Shown here: positions 1 to 8,411 of the stretch, piece by piece
Position numbering within the stretch: position 1 is the stretch's first letter
Layout: the number at the start of each line of letters is the position of its first letter
NCBI GenBank assembly: GCA_910588175.1
Contig: CAJUQQ010000008.1
Location: 1-61,558 of the forward strand
Reading direction: 5' to 3'
From: an uncultured Oscillibacter sp.
Lineage (GTDB): Bacteria; Bacillota; Clostridia; Oscillospirales; Oscillospiraceae
Length of the DNA: 61,558 nucleotides
Program-made: the position numbers and the translations under genes
The notes under the pieces: model-generated
The model's input: only the letters and a program-made list of their open reading frames with translations
Told to the model about the DNA's origin: nothing
Databases searched by the model: none

Positions 1-28
1 GCCGCTCCGCCTGGTGGTTTATGTTCAT
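1..28 (-). CDS. Start of an unidentified gene, cut by the window edge
   Basis: An ATG at 28 on the minus strand is preceded by an AAAGGAG ribosome site at normal spacing and opens a frame reading MNINHQAER before the window ends. Only nine codons are visible, so no function can be given. It lies downstream of the Imm22-like gene on the same strand, but a strong terminator separates the two, so it probably has its own promoter between 29 and 108. Confidence 0.4.
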
Positions 29-108
29 GGTATCAACTCCTTTGGAGCGCTCTCGGTATGGATACGATTCAGCGGGGCGGATCCTTTCAGCCGCCGGAAA
101 TTTTTTTC

Positions 109-140
109 AAAAAAATTCCGCCCCGGAGACCCGGGGCGGA
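109..140 (-). terminator. Rho-independent terminator of the Imm22-like gene
   Basis: A perfect 10-bp GC-rich stem (117-126 with 131-140) with a 4-nt loop is followed on the minus strand by a seven-T run (109-115). It sits just after the stop codon of the gene at 154-543. Confidence 0.85.
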
Positions 141-153
141 GACGGACCGCTGC

Positions 154-543
154 TCAGCGCTCTATGTAAGGGAAGGAACCCACGAACCGCGCCGGTGCGC
201 CGGGGACGTAGCGGCTGCCCTCAAACTGATAGTCGTAAACCGCGAGGATCGCGTTATAGGGCTGGTCAAAACCTTTGGAGTACAGCTCCGCCACGGCGGC
301 GGCCAGGGTCTCGCCCAGGGGCGCCGCCACCACGGCGGGGTCCTGGGAGGGCGCGGCGTTCAGCTCGTAGTCAAAAACGTCCGGCTCAAAGGGCCAGAGG
401 TCGCCGTTGAAAAAGTCCTGGGTGAAGGACGGGACCTTCTCGCCGTTTTCGTTCCGCTTAAAGCGGTTCTCGGCGTAAAACGCCAGAGCTTCCTGGCTGT
501 CAAAATTGCCGAGCCAGATGGAGACAATGCCTTCTTCTTCCAT
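154..543 (-). CDS. Imm22-family immunity-like protein (orphan)
   Basis: A 129-residue soluble protein. The N-terminus (EEGIVSIWLGNF, residues 3-14), the acidic spacing after it and a compact alpha/beta composition match the Imm22/DUF4284 family. That family is known mainly as immunity proteins for polymorphic contact-dependent toxins, but it also occurs as solitary genes. The start at 543 is chosen because GGAGG lies at normal spacing and the family's N-terminus begins here; an in-frame extension to 672 has no ribosome site. No toxin gene is visible beside it, so its partner is unknown. The gene is monocistronic, with a terminator directly after it. Family assignment rests on motif memory. 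Confidence 0.6.
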   Translation of the reverse strand: MEEEGIVSIWLGNFDSQEALAFYAENRFKRNENGEKVPSFTQDFFNGDLWPFEPDVFDYELNAAPSQDPAVVAAPLGETLAAAVAELYSKGFDQPYNAILAVYDYQFEGSRYVPGAPARFVGSFPYIER

Positions 544-733
544 GGTAGTGTTCCTCCATTGATGTAGTGTGGCGGCGGGCGGGGACGCGGCAGACGGAAA
601 GGCACGCCCGCTCTCCCCATTAATATACCAAAAGCCTGGCGGCTTGTCCACAAAAAACCGGCGATTTTTCAAGGGATTTGCCGCCGGAGGGCCCCCGCCG
701 GCGGGAGGCCCTCCGGAAAGGACGGGCGAGGGG

Positions 734-1345
734 TCAGGCCTTGAGAATATTCCCGCCGTAGGGGGCCATTTCCAGACGGATGAAGAAGCCCTGGTCGTGG
801 GAGCAGACGGGGCAGGACTTGGGGGCCTGGACGCCCTCCTGAATGTGTCCGCAGTTCAGGCAGAGCCAGCCGCACTTGGCGTCGGAGACGAAGAGCTTGC
901 CGGATTCCATAAGCTCCGCGAAGTGGGCGAAGCGGTTGCCGTGGGCCTTCTCGATTTTGGAAATCTGCTGGAAGGAGGAGGCGACCTCGGGGAAGCCCTC
1001 CTGCCGGGCGGTTTCGGCGAAGCTGGGGTAGACGGGGTCGAACTCCTCGAACTCGTTATGCTGGGCCATCCGAAGGAGCTTGGCCACGTCGTTGGTCAGG
1101 TCCACGGGGTAGCCGCCGTCGATATGGACGGTCTCCCCGGCCACCTCCTTCATGTGGTTGTAGAAGATTTCGGCGTGCTCCTTCTCCTGGTTGGCGGTGA
1201 AGGTGAAAATGGCCTCCAGGACGTGGAGCTGCTGCTGTTTGCACAGGCCCGCGGCGAAGGTATAGCGGTTCCGGGCCTGGCTCTCCCCGGCGAAGGCCCG
1301 CATCAGGTTTTTCAGGGTCTCGCTCTCTTTCAGGTTTTTGGACAT
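734..1345 (-). CDS. rbr: Rubrerythrin
   Basis: A 203-residue cytoplasmic di-iron peroxidase that detoxifies hydrogen peroxide in anaerobes. The N-terminal ferritin-like four-helix domain (about residues 1-145) shows the iron ligands in AGESQARNRY, QEKEHAEIF and SKIEKAHGNRF. The C-terminal rubredoxin-like domain (about 155-203) has the paired CLNCG and CPVC knuckles that bind one iron. Length is typical. It lies 65 bp downstream of metG on the same strand. The intervening DNA forms a long hairpin containing the rbr ribosome site, so translation or read-through may be controlled. Confidence 0.95.
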   Translation of the reverse strand: MSKNLKESETLKNLMRAFAGESQARNRYTFAAGLCKQQQLHVLEAIFTFTANQEKEHAEIFYNHMKEVAGETVHIDGGYPVDLTNDVAKLLRMAQHNEFEEFDPVYPSFAETARQEGFPEVASSFQQISKIEKAHGNRFAHFAELMESGKLFVSDAKCGWLCLNCGHIQEGVQAPKSCPVCSHDQGFFIRLEMAPYGGNILKA

Positions 1346-1346
1346 A

Positions 1347-1387
1347 AAATACTGCCTCCCTACTTTTGAAGTATGGAGGCAGTATTT
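1347..1387 (-). promoter_or_regulatory. Long inverted repeat covering the rbr ribosome site
   Basis: Arms 1347-1359 and 1375-1387 are perfect 13-bp complements. After one mismatch the stem continues for 5 bp (1361-1365 with 1369-1373) to a 3-nt loop. The rbr Shine-Dalgarno sequence (minus-strand GGGAGG, 1360-1355) lies in the stem 8-9 nt before the ATG. The same stem could end metG transcripts, although the T-run is weak. Confidence 0.75.
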
Positions 1388-1410
1388 CCCACATTCAGGG
1401 GATTATACGC

Positions 1411-3378
1411 TTAACAGAGCTTCGCCCCGGCGGGGATGGCGTCGTCCACCATCAGAAGGTGCAGGACCTCCTCCCCCTTCTCCTTGTGGACGGCGGAGAT
1501 CAGCATGCCGCAGCTCTCCTGACCCATCATCTTCCGGGGGGGCAGGTTCACGATGGCCACCAGGGTTTTCCCCACCAGCGTCTCCGGCTCGTACCACTTG
1601 TGGATGCCGGAGAGAATCTGCCGGTCCACGCCGGTTCCGTCGTCCAGGATGAATTTCAGCAGCTTTTCGCTCTTCTTCACCGCCTCGCAGGCCTTGACCT
1701 TCACTACCCGGAAGTCGGACTTGCAGAAGGTGTCGAAGTCCACCTGCTCCGTGAGCTGAGGCTCCAGCTCCACGCCGGACTCCGCCTGCCTGGCGGCCTC
1801 CACGGCGGTCTCCAGCTCTTGGAGGGCCTTGTCCATGTCCACCCGGGGGAACAGGTTCTCCCCCTTGGAGACGGAGACGCCCGCGGGCAGGGCGCCCCAC
1901 CGGGCGGCGGACTCCCAGGTCCGGACCGAGGCGTCCGCGCCGGTCTGGGCAAAGAGCTTGTCCATGGCGTCCGGCATGAAGGGGGTCAGCAGAACGCCGC
2001 AGATCCGGGTGGCCTCCAGCAGATTGTAGAGCACCCGGGCCAGACGGGGGCCGTTTTGCTCCATGTCCTTGGCCAGGGTCCAGGGGGCGTTTTCGTCGAT
2101 ATACTTGTTGGCCCGCTGGACGGTCTTAAAGACCTCCGCCAGGGCGTTGTGGGGGGCGAAGGCGTCCATGGCGGCGGCGTAGCGGTCCCGGAGTCCCCCG
2201 GCCAGGGCGGTCAGCTCGCCGTCTAGGGCCTCGTCGGGGCGCTGGTCCGCCGGGAGGGTCCCGCCGAAATACTTGCCCGCCATGGCGGTGGTGCGGCTGA
2301 CCAGGTTGCCCAGGTCGTTGGCCAGGTCGGTGTTGATGGTCTGAATCAAAAGCTCGTTGGAGAAGTTGCCGTCAGAGCCGAAGGGGAAGGTCCGCATCAG
2401 GAAGAAGCGCAGGGCGTCCACGCCGAACTGCTCCGCCAGGATATAGGGGTCCACCACATTGCCCTTGGACTTGGACATCTTGCCGCCGTCCAGAAGCAGC
2501 CAGCCGTGGCCGAAGCACTTCCTGGGCAGGGGCTCGCCCAGGCTCATGAGCATGGCGGGCCAGATGATGGAGTGGAAGCGGACGATCTCCTTGCCCACGA
2601 TGTTCACGCCGGGCCACCAGCCCTTTTCGTAATCGCTGTAGCGGTCGTTGCCGTAGCCCAGGGCGGTGATATAGTTGGAGAGGGCGTCGATCCAGACATA
2701 GACCACATGGCCGGGGTCGAAGTCCACGGGCACTCCCCAGCTGAAGCTGGTACGGGAGACGCACAGGTCCTCAAGACCCGGGTCAATGAAGTTGCGCACC
2801 ATCTCGTGGACCCGGGAGCGGGGCTCCAGGAAGTCCGTGTTTTCCAGCAGGTCCCGGATTTTGTCCGCGTACTTGCTCAGGCGGAAGAAATAGGCCTCCT
2901 CCTCCGCGTCCTTGACGGGGCGGCCGCAGTCGGGGCAGCAGCCGTCCTTAAGCTGGCTCTCCGTCCAGAAGGACTCGCAGGGGGTGCAGTATTTGCCCTT
3001 GTAGGTCCCCTTGTAGATATCGCCGTTGTCGTGCATTTTGCGGAAGATATATTGAATGGATTTCACATGGTAATCGTCGGTGGTGCGGATGAAGCGGTCG
3101 TTGGAGATGTTCATCAGTTTCCACAGGTCCCGCACGCCCCGGGGACCGTCCACAATGCGGTCCACAAATTCCTGGGGGGTGATGCCGGCCTCCCGGGCCT
3201 TGTCCTCGATTTTCTGGCCGTGCTCGTCGGTGCCGGTGAGGAACATCACGTCCTCGCCGAGAAGGCGGTGGTAGCGGGCCAGCACGTCGGTGGCCACGGT
3301 GCAGTAGGTGTGGCCGATGTGGAGCTTGTCCGAGGGGTAGTAAATCGGCGTGGTGATATAGAATTTTTTCTTTTCCAT
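1411..3378 (-). CDS. metG: Methionyl-tRNA synthetase
   Basis: A 655-residue class I aminoacyl-tRNA synthetase that charges tRNA-Met. The Rossmann catalytic domain shows the HIGH signature at residues 20-23 and the KMSKS loop (GGKMSKSKGN) near residue 300. A zinc knuckle with CTPC and CCPDC lies near 127-147. An anticodon-binding helical domain follows. The C-terminal 105 residues are an OB-fold tRNA-binding domain (Trbp111-like) that dimerises the enzyme, as in Bacillus. The start has a GGAG site and matches the family. It has its own promoter at 3446-3474; rbr lies downstream. Confidence 0.97.
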   Translation of the reverse strand: MEKKKFYITTPIYYPSDKLHIGHTYCTVATDVLARYHRLLGEDVMFLTGTDEHGQKIEDKAREAGITPQEFVDRIVDGPRGVRDLWKLMNISNDRFIRTTDDYHVKSIQYIFRKMHDNGDIYKGTYKGKYCTPCESFWTESQLKDGCCPDCGRPVKDAEEEAYFFRLSKYADKIRDLLENTDFLEPRSRVHEMVRNFIDPGLEDLCVSRTSFSWGVPVDFDPGHVVYVWIDALSNYITALGYGNDRYSDYEKGWWPGVNIVGKEIVRFHSIIWPAMLMSLGEPLPRKCFGHGWLLLDGGKMSKSKGNVVDPYILAEQFGVDALRFFLMRTFPFGSDGNFSNELLIQTINTDLANDLGNLVSRTTAMAGKYFGGTLPADQRPDEALDGELTALAGGLRDRYAAAMDAFAPHNALAEVFKTVQRANKYIDENAPWTLAKDMEQNGPRLARVLYNLLEATRICGVLLTPFMPDAMDKLFAQTGADASVRTWESAARWGALPAGVSVSKGENLFPRVDMDKALQELETAVEAARQAESGVELEPQLTEQVDFDTFCKSDFRVVKVKACEAVKKSEKLLKFILDDGTGVDRQILSGIHKWYEPETLVGKTLVAIVNLPPRKMMGQESCGMLISAVHKEKGEEVLHLLMVDDAIPAGAKLC

Positions 3379-3445
3379 GCTCTTTCTCCTTTAAAGCGGC
3401 GGCCCCGAATGGAAGGGCGCCGGTAGTGACGGGCTCAATTGGTCT

Positions 3446-3474
3446 ATTATACTGACTTTTCCGGAAAATTACAA
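3446..3474 (-). promoter_or_regulatory. Predicted sigma-A promoter of metG
   Basis: On the minus strand TTGTAA (3474-3469) is separated by 17 bp from a consensus TATAAT (3451-3446). Transcription would begin about 60 bp before the metG start, too short a leader for a T-box. Confidence 0.7.
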
Positions 3475-3481
3475 GCGGTAT

Positions 3482-4867
3482 TCACCGTTCCGGGCCGGAA
3501 ATTTCGGGTCCCTCCCGGTCCGCCAAGCTCCCGTGCCGTTTCCACCGGCCGGAGAAATACCAGCCCACGGACAGGGCCAGTCCCACGGTCCAGCCCACGG
3601 CACAGCCGTAATACATATAGTCGGGGCCGTAGTGGTCCGCCAGATAGTACACCGCCGGGACCCGCACCAGAATCAGGGACAAGATCACGTCCACCATGGG
3701 GAACACGCTGTCCCCCGCGCCCCGCATGGCGTTGTTCAGGCAGAACATGACGGCGAACATGAAGTAAAAGGGCATGATGCACTGGAGGTATACCGCTCCG
3801 GCGTGAATCACCGCCGGGGTGGGGGAGAAGAAGGCCACCAGGGACTCCCGGAAGGGCAGTATGGCCGCCGTCATCAGCACCGCCCAGGCGGCGGCGAGGA
3901 TCACCGTCACCCGGATGCCCCGCCGGGCCCGGTCCGGCTTCTTCGCGCCGGTGTTCTGCCCCACGAAAGAGACGACGGCGCTGGAAAGGCTCTGAATGGG
4001 CAGGAAGGCCAGCTGGTCCAGCCGGAAGCCCACGTTGTACCCGGCGGTGAACTCCTTGCCGTAGGAGTTGATTTTCCCCATCACCACCATCGCCCCCAGG
4101 GCGACCAGGGACATCTGTACCCCCGCCGGAAGGCCGATGCCCATGATCTGCCGGAAAAGGGCGCGGTCAAACTTCCGGGGCAGAAGGCGGAGGGAAATCT
4201 CCGGGTAATGCCGGTTGATGTAGGCCACGCCGAAAAGCCAGGAGAAGGCCTGGGCAATGACGGTCCCCAGGGCCACCCCCAGCACCCCCAGGCCGAAGGC
4301 CAGCACCAGCACCAGATCCAGGACAATGTTCATCACCGAGGCCACCGCCAGAAAGAGCAGGGTGCTCCGGCTGTTGCCCAGGCCTCCTAAAATCCCGGCG
4401 TTGAGGTTGTAGCCGATGCTGCCCATGAGCCCGGCGCAGACCACCATTAAATAGAGGTACGCCTCGCCGTAGGCCGCGTCCTCCACCTGGAGCAGGCGGA
4501 GGATGGGCCCCACCGCCAGCAGGGCCAGGGCCGTCAGGGGGAGGATGGAGGTGAGGAAGGCGGCGTAGATGGTGTCCACCGCGTCCCGGACCCGGTCCGT
4601 TTTCCCCGCGCCGAAGAACTGGGCGATGACCACCGTGCCGCCGCTGGAAAGGCCGATGAACAGGGAGGAGAACATGGTCAGAACCGGGAAGCCCACCCCC
4701 ACGGCGGCCAGGGCGCCGTCCCCCACGTAGCGCCCCACCACCCAGCTGTCCACCATGTTGTAGAGCTGCTGGAGCAGGCTCCCCGCCAGGAGGGGCAGGG
4801 CGAAATAGAGAATGTGCCCGGCGGGAGAGCCCGCCGTCATGTCCCGGGTACCGCTGCCGTGTTTCAT
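3482..4867 (-). CDS. MATE-family multidrug/cation antiporter
   Basis: A 461-residue polytopic membrane protein with about 12 hydrophobic segments in two pseudo-repeats, the size and layout of MATE (MatE) exporters, which move organic cations or drugs out in exchange for sodium or protons. Features typical of the family are the N-terminal PLLAGSLLQQLYNMVDSWVV helix and the matching GIGLPAGVQMSLVALGAMVV helix after the mid-loop. Substrate cannot be predicted from sequence. It starts 3 bp after the stop of the NiaR-like regulator gene, so the two are co-transcribed. This is an unusual partner and could mean niacin-responsive transport. Confidence 0.9.
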   Translation of the reverse strand: MKHGSGTRDMTAGSPAGHILYFALPLLAGSLLQQLYNMVDSWVVGRYVGDGALAAVGVGFPVLTMFSSLFIGLSSGGTVVIAQFFGAGKTDRVRDAVDTIYAAFLTSILPLTALALLAVGPILRLLQVEDAAYGEAYLYLMVVCAGLMGSIGYNLNAGILGGLGNSRSTLLFLAVASVMNIVLDLVLVLAFGLGVLGVALGTVIAQAFSWLFGVAYINRHYPEISLRLLPRKFDRALFRQIMGIGLPAGVQMSLVALGAMVVMGKINSYGKEFTAGYNVGFRLDQLAFLPIQSLSSAVVSFVGQNTGAKKPDRARRGIRVTVILAAAWAVLMTAAILPFRESLVAFFSPTPAVIHAGAVYLQCIMPFYFMFAVMFCLNNAMRGAGDSVFPMVDVILSLILVRVPAVYYLADHYGPDYMYYGCAVGWTVGLALSVGWYFSGRWKRHGSLADREGPEISGPER

Positions 4868-4870
4868 CGC

Positions 4871-5377
4871 TCAGCCCTCCAGCAGGACCCCCAGGTCCCG
4901 CAGAACGTCCCGCACCCGGCGGAAAGCGTCCTCGTCCGGGCAGGAAAGGGTGTGAAGATGGATGCCGCCGGTGAGGTCCGACAAGGGCCGGGCCCCGGCG
5001 CAGCGGGAGAGAAACTGGCCCACATCGTACCGGCTGGAAAGCTGGAGGGGGCCGGTGAGCTGGCCGTAGACGGGGTGCTCCACAATCACGTCCAGCACGG
5101 AGCAGCCCTGGTCCACCACGGCGCAGAGCTCCGCCTCCATGCCCCGCCCGTCGTGGCGGCAGGCCACCCGGCGGATAAGACCCCGGTCGGCCTTTAAAAT
5201 CACATAGCCCCGGGGGGTGGCGGAGATGTCCGCCCCGGAGGCCCGGAGCAGCGCCACGTCCCCCACCACCACCTGGCGGCTGACGGAAAAGCGCTCCGCC
5301 AAGAGCCCCGCGCTGACGGGGCGGCTGGACTGCCGTAAATGCTCCAAAATGGCCTGCCGCCGTTCCTCGGCCCGCAT
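4871..5377 (-). CDS. niaR: NiaR-like niacin-responsive repressor (HTH_11 plus 3H domain)
   Basis: A 168-residue transcription factor. Residues 4-60 form a winged helix (RRQAILEHLRQ... VSRQVVVGDVALLRASG). Residues 70-168 form the 3H ligand domain, named for conserved histidines, here H75, H101, H140 and H142, which bind metal and niacin in the family. NiaR represses NAD precursor uptake or synthesis genes when niacin is plentiful. The ATG at 5377 is chosen over an upstream TTG because AAGGAGGG lies 7 nt before it. It is first in an operon with the MATE gene. A TATACT -10 box lies near 5420. Confidence 0.85.
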   Translation of the reverse strand: MRAEERRQAILEHLRQSSRPVSAGLLAERFSVSRQVVVGDVALLRASGADISATPRGYVILKADRGLIRRVACRHDGRGMEAELCAVVDQGCSVLDVIVEHPVYGQLTGPLQLSSRYDVGQFLSRCAGARPLSDLTGGIHLHTLSCPDEDAFRRVRDVLRDLGVLLEG

Positions 5378-5517
5378 AGCGGTCCCTCCTTGCAACTGTA
5401 GAATTGGCTTTTGAAACAGTATACCACATTATGGGGAAAAAGAAAAGGACGGGAATTGGGTGGGCGTGACCGCTCACGAAATTTATTGAGGAGGAGATGC
5501 AGGGGACACTCCTAAAT

Positions 5518-5546
5518 TTGACAAACCGCCCGGACTGTGCTATACT
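5518..5546 (+). promoter_or_regulatory. Sigma-A promoter of the DUF4180 gene
   Basis: A perfect TTGACA (5518-5523), 17-bp spacer and TATACT (5541-5546), 50 bp before the coding start. The 5378-5517 stretch between the divergent niaR and DUF4180 genes shows no other gene. Confidence 0.8.
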
Positions 5547-5596
5547 GCCGGACCAGCTGGAATTTGCGCCGCGACTTTTGACAAGGAGGAAATTTT

Positions 5597-5956
5597 ATGA
5601 ACATCGAATACATCAAAGTGAATGGAACGGATATCGCGGTCGTTTCCGGCGATCAGGCGGAGATCACGACCCCCCAGGCCGCCTTGGACCTGGCGGCAAC
5701 CGCGCGGTATGAGGCGGGCGCGGAGCGCATCGCCATCGACAAGCGGGTGCTGGGAGAGGACTTCTTCGTCCTCAGCACCGGCATCGCGGGAGAGATTCTC
5801 CAGAAATTCATCAATTACCATGTGAAAGCCGCCATGTTCGGCGACTATTCCCGTTATACCAGCAAGCCCCTCCGGGACTTTATCTATGAGTCCAACAACG
5901 GAAAGGACTTCTTTTTCACCGCGTCGAAGGAGGAGGCCGTGGAGCGGCTGGCCTAG
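5597..5956 (+). CDS. DUF4180 domain protein
   Basis: A 119-residue soluble protein that matches the DUF4180 family over its whole length. Recognisable parts are the N-terminal strand DIAVVSGDQAEITTPQ, the central ERIAIDKRVLGEDFFVLSTG and the C-terminal FGDYSRYTSKPLRDFIYESN. The family is common next to small regulators in Gram-positive bacteria and has no proven activity. The start is set by AAGGAGG 6 nt upstream. It is monocistronic, with its own promoter and terminator. Confidence 0.8.
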   Translation: MNIEYIKVNGTDIAVVSGDQAEITTPQAALDLAATARYEAGAERIAIDKRVLGEDFFVLSTGIAGEILQKFINYHVKAAMFGDYSRYTSKPLRDFIYESNNGKDFFFTASKEEAVERLA

Positions 5957-5987
5957 GCGCGGTGACCAATGCGGACAGATTCCAGTG

Positions 5988-6026
5988 AGCGGCGGCTCTC
6001 CCTTCCGGGAGGGCCGCTGTTCTTTT
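5988..6026 (+). terminator. Terminator after the DUF4180 gene
   Basis: An imperfect GC-rich hairpin (AGCGGC and CTCCC arms pairing with GGGAG and GCCGCT) is followed by TGTTCTTTT. It separates the DUF4180 gene from the V-ATPase promoter. Confidence 0.7.
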
Positions 6027-6048
6027 CGGCGGTCCAACAAAAATTCCC

Positions 6049-6077
6049 TTGCAAATTTAGGGAACTTCGCCTATACT
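6049..6077 (+). promoter_or_regulatory. Promoter of the V-ATPase operon
   Basis: TTGCAA (6049-6054), 17-bp spacer, TATACT (6072-6077), followed by a leader of about 65 nt before the first gene. It fits a housekeeping sigma-A promoter. Confidence 0.75.
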
Positions 6078-6148
6078 GTATCCTAAGAATGCCAGCGCGT
6101 TTCCGCCGGGCGGCGGGCGCGCGGCGCATGGAGAGAAGGTGAGAACGA

Positions 6149-6463
6149 ATGTCCCTGGAAGCGATCGAAAAGGTGACGCGGGCGGAGACCGAGGCCCGGG
6201 AACGGCAGGCCGCCGCCGAGGCGGAGGCCAAGCAGCTCGTCGCCGACGCGGAGAAGGAAGGTCAGGCGCTCTTGCAAAGGCAGCGGAGCGCCGGTGCGGA
6301 GGCCGGCCGGGAGCTGCTGCGCCAGGCGGAGGAACGGGCAGCCGCCGCAGCCAAAAAGACCGCCCAAGCCGCGGAGGCGGACGCCGCCAAGCTGCGGGAG
6401 GCGGCGGAAAAGCGCCTGGAAGCCGCCGCGGAGTTTATTGTCGGAAGGGTTGTGAAGCACTGA
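6149..6463 (+). CDS. ntpF: V-type ATPase peripheral stalk subunit (G/H, NtpF-like)
   Basis: A 104-residue, almost entirely helical protein with long runs of Ala, Glu and Lys (for example residues 13-95), typical of the coiled-coil stalk subunit called H/AhaH or NtpF. It pairs with subunit E to tie the catalytic A3B3 head to the membrane subunit I. It is the first gene of the operon, as in Enterococcus hirae. The start follows GAAGGTGAG. The next gene begins 1 bp after its stop. Low-complexity composition means the call relies on context. Confidence 0.85.
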   Translation: MSLEAIEKVTRAETEARERQAAAEAEAKQLVADAEKEGQALLQRQRSAGAEAGRELLRQAEERAAAAAKKTAQAAEADAAKLREAAEKRLEAAAEFIVGRVVKH

Positions 6464-6464
6464 G

Positions 6465-8387
6465 ATGGCCATTGTAAAAATGAAAAAGCTCCGCGTGATG
6501 GCCATGGCCGACAGCCGGGACGCCCTCCTGCGGGAGCTGCTGCGTCTGGGCTGTGTGGAGATCAGCGAGCCCGCCGGGAAGCTCTCGGACCCCGCTTGGG
6601 CGGCGCTGCTGCGGCGGGACGGCTCCACGCTGGCGGAGACCAAGAACGAGCAGGGAGAGGCCGCCGCCGCCCTGGACGCGCTGAAGCGTTACGGCGGGAC
6701 CAAGGACGGCCTGTTCATCCAGCGCCGGACGGTGTCCGAGGCGGAATTCCTCAGCGGCGAGACCCTGGAGAAATCCCGGGCCGTCAGCAGGAAAATCAAC
6801 GGGTACCTGCAGGACATCTCCCGCCTCCAGGGTGAGGAGGGCCGCCTTCTCAGCCGCAGGGCGGGGCTGGAGCCCTGGGTCCCCCTGGACATGCCCCTGG
6901 AGCGGAGCGGAACCGCCAACGCGGTGTTTCGCCTGGGTGTTCTCCCCGGAGCGGCGGACCCCGCCGCCATTCGCGGCGAACTGGCGGACGCGGCGGCGGA
7001 GCTCTATGAGATCAGCGCCGACAAGCAGCAGCGCTGCTGTCTCCTGATCGCCCACCGGGCGGAGGAGGAGAAGGCCCTGGAAATTCTGCGGCCTCATGGA
7101 TTCAGCGTCACCGCCTTCCAGGGCGTGACGGGCACGGCGGCGCAGAACGTCCAGGCGTTGGACGCCTCTCTGGAGGAGAACCGGAGGCGGAGGCAGGAGG
7201 CCGAGGCCGCCATCGCCGCCCTGGCCCCGGAACGGGACGGCCTGCGGCTCTACGCCGACCGGCTTGCCGCCGAGGCGGCGGAGGACCTGAATACCGAGCG
7301 CCTCCTCACCGACGGCACCATCGTCTTTTTCGAGGGATGGGCCCCGGCGGAGAATCTGAGCGAGGTCCAGGCCTTGCTGGACGGCGCGGGCTGCGCCTGG
7401 GAGGCGGAGGACCCGGCGGAGGAGGACATCCCCGACGTGCCGGTGCGCCTGAAGAACAACTGGCTGACCAAGCCGCTGAACATGGTGACGGAGATGTACT
7501 CGCTCCCCGCCTACAACAACGTGGACCCCAACCCGCTGATGGCGCCGTTCTTCATTTTGTTCTACGGCATCATGATGGCGGATATGGGCTATGGCATTTT
7601 GATGTTCCTGGCGGGTACGATCATCGCGAAGAAGTACCGGCCCAAGGGCACCATGGGCCACATGATGGGCCTGATGCAGCTGTGCGGCGTGTCCACCTTT
7701 ATCATGGGCGCGATTACCGGCGGCTTCTTCGGCGATTTCCTGACCCAGGTGGTGAAGATTACCACCGGCGGCGACTTCGCCCTGCCGGCCCTCTTCACCC
7801 CGCTGAACGATACGCTGATGATCCTCGTGGGGGCCATGGCCCTGGGACTGGTCCAGATCATCACCGGCATGGCCGTCAGCTTCATCCGCAAGCTGAAAGC
7901 CGGGCAGGTGATGGACGCGGTTTTCGAGGAGGTCACCTGGTGGATCGTCTTCATCGGCATCGGGCTGATGGCGGCGGGCATTACGAACCTGGCGCTTTAC
8001 GTGGGCCTGGCCCTGATCGTCATCGGGCCCCTGGTCACCGGCCAGGGCTTCGGCAAGATTATGGGCATCTTCGGCTCCCTCTACAACCATGTCACGGGCT
8101 ACTTCGGCGACATTCTCTCGTATGCCCGTCTTATGGCACTGATGCTGGCGGGCAGCGTCATTGCCCAGGTGTTCAACACCCTGGGCGCGATTCCCGGCAA
8201 CATCGTCATTTTCCTTGTGATCTCCCTGGCGGGCAACGCGCTGAACTTCGCGCTGAACCTGCTGGGCTGCTACGTCCACGACCTCCGTCTCCAATGCCTG
8301 GAGTATTTCGGAAAGTTCTATGAGGACGGCGGCAAGCCCTTCCGGCCCCTGGCCATGGAGACCAAATACGTGGACATTACAAAGTAA
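6465..8387 (+). CDS. ntpI: V-type ATPase membrane subunit I (a subunit)
   Basis: A 640-residue protein. The N-terminal half (about 1-330) is a cytoplasmic, coiled-coil-rich arm that contacts the stalks. The C-terminal half (about 345-630) has about seven to eight membrane helices, including FILFYGIMMADMGYGILMF and SYARLMALMLAGSVIAQVF. The arginine in SYARLMAL is in the helix expected to face the rotor ion site. The subunit forms the ion half-channels against the K ring. Length and order match NtpI. Confidence 0.95.
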   Translation: MAIVKMKKLRVMAMADSRDALLRELLRLGCVEISEPAGKLSDPAWAALLRRDGSTLAETKNEQGEAAAALDALKRYGGTKDGLFIQRRTVSEAEFLSGETLEKSRAVSRKINGYLQDISRLQGEEGRLLSRRAGLEPWVPLDMPLERSGTANAVFRLGVLPGAADPAAIRGELADAAAELYEISADKQQRCCLLIAHRAEEEKALEILRPHGFSVTAFQGVTGTAAQNVQALDASLEENRRRRQEAEAAIAALAPERDGLRLYADRLAAEAAEDLNTERLLTDGTIVFFEGWAPAENLSEVQALLDGAGCAWEAEDPAEEDIPDVPVRLKNNWLTKPLNMVTEMYSLPAYNNVDPNPLMAPFFILFYGIMMADMGYGILMFLAGTIIAKKYRPKGTMGHMMGLMQLCGVSTFIMGAITGGFFGDFLTQVVKITTGGDFALPALFTPLNDTLMILVGAMALGLVQIITGMAVSFIRKLKAGQVMDAVFEEVTWWIVFIGIGLMAAGITNLALYVGLALIVIGPLVTGQGFGKIMGIFGSLYNHVTGYFGDILSYARLMALMLAGSVIAQVFNTLGAIPGNIVIFLVISLAGNALNFALNLLGCYVHDLRLQCLEYFGKFYEDGGKPFRPLAMETKYVDITK

Positions 8388-8411
8388 ATTTATTTTAGGA
8401 GGAACAACATT

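Noticed and set aside
3379..3451. T-box leader for metG
   Set aside because: The leader from the predicted start is about 65 nt, too short, and has no T-box sequence.
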